A stretch of 64,000 nt of DNA from Eubacterium_G segne (GTDB taxonomy: Bacteria; Bacillota; Clostridia; Lachnospirales; Lachnospiraceae): the NCBI RefSeq assembly GCF_014287775.1, contig NZ_JACOOZ010000003.1, forward strand, positions 1 through 64,000. The letters are read 5' to 3'. The translations under genes were made by a program, and so were the position numbers. Position 1 is the stretch's first letter. Every line of letters begins with the position of its first letter. This document shows positions 62,937 to 64,000 of this stretch, in pieces. The notes under the pieces are model-generated. The model was not told the origin of the DNA, did no database searches, and saw only the letters and a program-made list of their open reading frames with translations.

Positions 62937-64000
62937 TCAAGCCACCTCCTTAATCTCATCACACACTGCTTTTAGAACAAATTTTCTACCCAGAAAGCCA
63001 CTATCAAGAGTACATACAACCTCTAATTCATCGTTCATCATGCTATGATCTTCCATTTCATCAAATGAACCATCAAAATTCCACTTAATAATCTGTAAAT
63101 AATCATTTGGTTTTACAACCAAGTGTTTATAATCACTCATTTGTCCAATTTCATATTCATTTATTCCATTGATAAACACCTTTACTGGTTTGAAATTTGT
63201 TCCAGATATTCTATCTATCTTCTTTATATTCTCCACAAGCTTACGAGTAATATCAGAAACATCTAATCGAATATCAACATCCACTGAAACATCAGTATTT
63301 AATTCTGGAAGAGTTTCTTCTATATATAATGCAAATCTATCTATATCAGATTTTTCAATTGTGATTCCTGCCGCAAGTTCATGACCATCACATTTTGCTA
63401 AACCACTCTCATTACATATTTTTCTAAAGTCATCCACTCCTACAGCCCTCATAGAACCAGAGTAATTTTCTCCTGTATCTTTCAATACAAGGATTGGTTT
63501 TTGATACTTTTCTAGTAATTTGTTACCCAACAAACCACTGATACCATATGGAGTATCTATATATGTAATAATTATTTTTTTATCTGACTGTGAGTTGCAT
63601 TGTTCCAATACATCTGGTAACAATCTATCAACTTCAATATTCTGATCTTCCTTACATTTTTTTAATTCCTTTACATAAGCCAATACTTTCTTATTTTCAT
63701 CTTCCAAAAAAGCTTTCATTGCCACATCATTCTTACCCATACGGTTGCTGGCATTTACAATCGGAGCAATACTAAAAGCAATAGCTGTACTATTAAATTC
63801 AAATCCCCCAACTATCTTTTTAACTGCTGGATTATATATTTTCTCCAATCCCTTAGAGACAATATATCTATTCTCCATAACAGTCATATCCATCATATCT
63901 CCAACGATTCCACAAGCTGCTAAATCAATAAGTTCATCTGCATAATCTGTAATATATTGTTCATCAAGATATTTGCAAAACTTCCATACAACACCTGCTC
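62937..64000 (-). CDS. recJ: RecJ-like single-strand exonuclease (5' end outside window)
   Basis: The last 354 codons of a DHH/DHHA1 protein; the frame remains open to the window edge. It starts in the DHH domain (AACGIVGDMMDMTVMENR) with NASNRMG, then the DHHA1 domain with YSGSMRAVGV and CDGHELAAG, and a C-terminal OB-like part with GINEYEIGQMSDYKHLV. RecJ degrades single-stranded DNA from the 5' end in repair and replication restart. The stop TGA lies just before the proposed dnaE start. Confidence 0.9.
   Translation of the reverse strand, partial: AGVVWKFCKYLDEQYITDYADELIDLAACGIVGDMMDMTVMENRYIVSKGLEKIYNPAVKKIVGGFEFNSTAIAFSIAPIVNASNRMGKNDVAMKAFLEDENKKVLAYVKELKKCKEDQNIEVDRLLPDVLEQCNSQSDKKIIITYIDTPYGISGLLGNKLLEKYQKPILVLKDTGENYSGSMRAVGVDDFRKICNESGLAKCDGHELAAGITIEKSDIDRFALYIEETLPELNTDVSVDVDIRLDVSDITRKLVENIKKIDRISGTNFKPVKVFINGINEYEIGQMSDYKHLVVKPNDYLQIIKWNFDGSFDEMEDHSMMNDELEVVCTLDSGFLGRKFVLKAVCDEIKEVA

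Larger units (their letters stand above)
45421..64000. mobile_element. Prophage-like element, replication and nucleotide module (right end outside window)
   Basis: From the gene remnant to the window edge all genes lie on the minus strand, tightly packed and mostly small. Their functions are typical of large phages: RecJ, DnaE, ERCC4 nuclease, ClpP, DNA ligase, guanylate kinase, deoxyribosyltransferase-like protein, NrdD/NrdG, dUTPase, and an excisionase-like protein at the edge. Two group I introns strengthen the phage reading. No integrase, capsid, terminase or conjugation gene is in view, so an integrative plasmid or conjugative element is not excluded. Confidence 0.8.

Noticed and set aside
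58489..62962. Two separate polymerase genes
   Set aside because: Both parts join at the PDID motif across a recognisable intron and together give a normal-length DnaE.

Overview
The window looks like a low-GC, Gram-positive, spore-forming member of the Clostridia, most likely Lachnospiraceae. The grounds are the AT-rich sequence, strong AGGAGG ribosome sites, a CIRCE-controlled groESL, dipicolinate synthase genes, large secreted polysaccharide-active proteins and an anaerobic ribonucleotide reductase. About 45.3 kb of chromosome is followed by about 18.6 kb of a phage-like element that runs off the right edge. No rRNA, tRNA or CRISPR array was seen.

Left part (1-13 kb): a giant RHS/YD-repeat surface protein split in two by one in-frame TAA and cut short at its 3' end next to a short direct repeat; a secreted beta-helix protein; groES-groEL behind a perfect CIRCE operator. 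13-23.4 kb: an OGG-type DNA glycosylase, a Cof-type HAD phosphatase, an acidic membrane-associated protein, glnS, a 3D-domain cell-wall protein behind an SD-masking hairpin, and a co-directional set made of an LCP glycopolymer transferase, a 1015-residue fusion and a small protein of unknown function. The fusion joins PEP-synthase-like domains to a class I amidotransferase and resembles a merger of the glutamine kinase and gamma-glutamyl-CDP-amidate hydrolase of phosphoramidate synthesis. On the plus strand, dpaA-dpaB-asnB follow.

26.8-45 kb, all minus strand: a TetM-like GTPase fused to a Rae1/YacP-like nuclease domain, then a coherent N,N'-diacetylchitobiose locus: GH94 phosphorylase, phosphohexomutase, YesM-type kinase, ABC importer, AraC-type response regulator, nagB and nagA. 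Together they would import (GlcNAc)2, split it with phosphate, turn GlcNAc-1-P into GlcNAc-6-P, deacetylate it and deaminate it to fructose-6-P. Upstream, behind its own terminator, is a GH5 enzyme carrying three beta/gamma-crystallin plus beta-trefoil modules.

45.4-64 kb: the nucleotide-metabolism and replication part of a prophage or similar element, entirely on the minus strand and beginning beside a 3' gene remnant that probably marks the attachment site. It encodes RecJ, a DnaE-type polymerase, an ERCC4 nuclease, ClpP, NAD-dependent ligase, guanylate kinase, a deoxyribosyltransferase-like protein, NrdD, NrdG, dUTPase and many small proteins. Two genes are interrupted by group I introns at conserved active-site motifs: nrdD by a 283-nt ORF-less intron, and dnaE by a 1144-nt intron whose P1 loop holds a GIY-YIG homing endonuclease gene broken by a UGA. 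Several genes in the element have no standard start codon at the right distance from a strong ribosome site and appear to begin at AUU.
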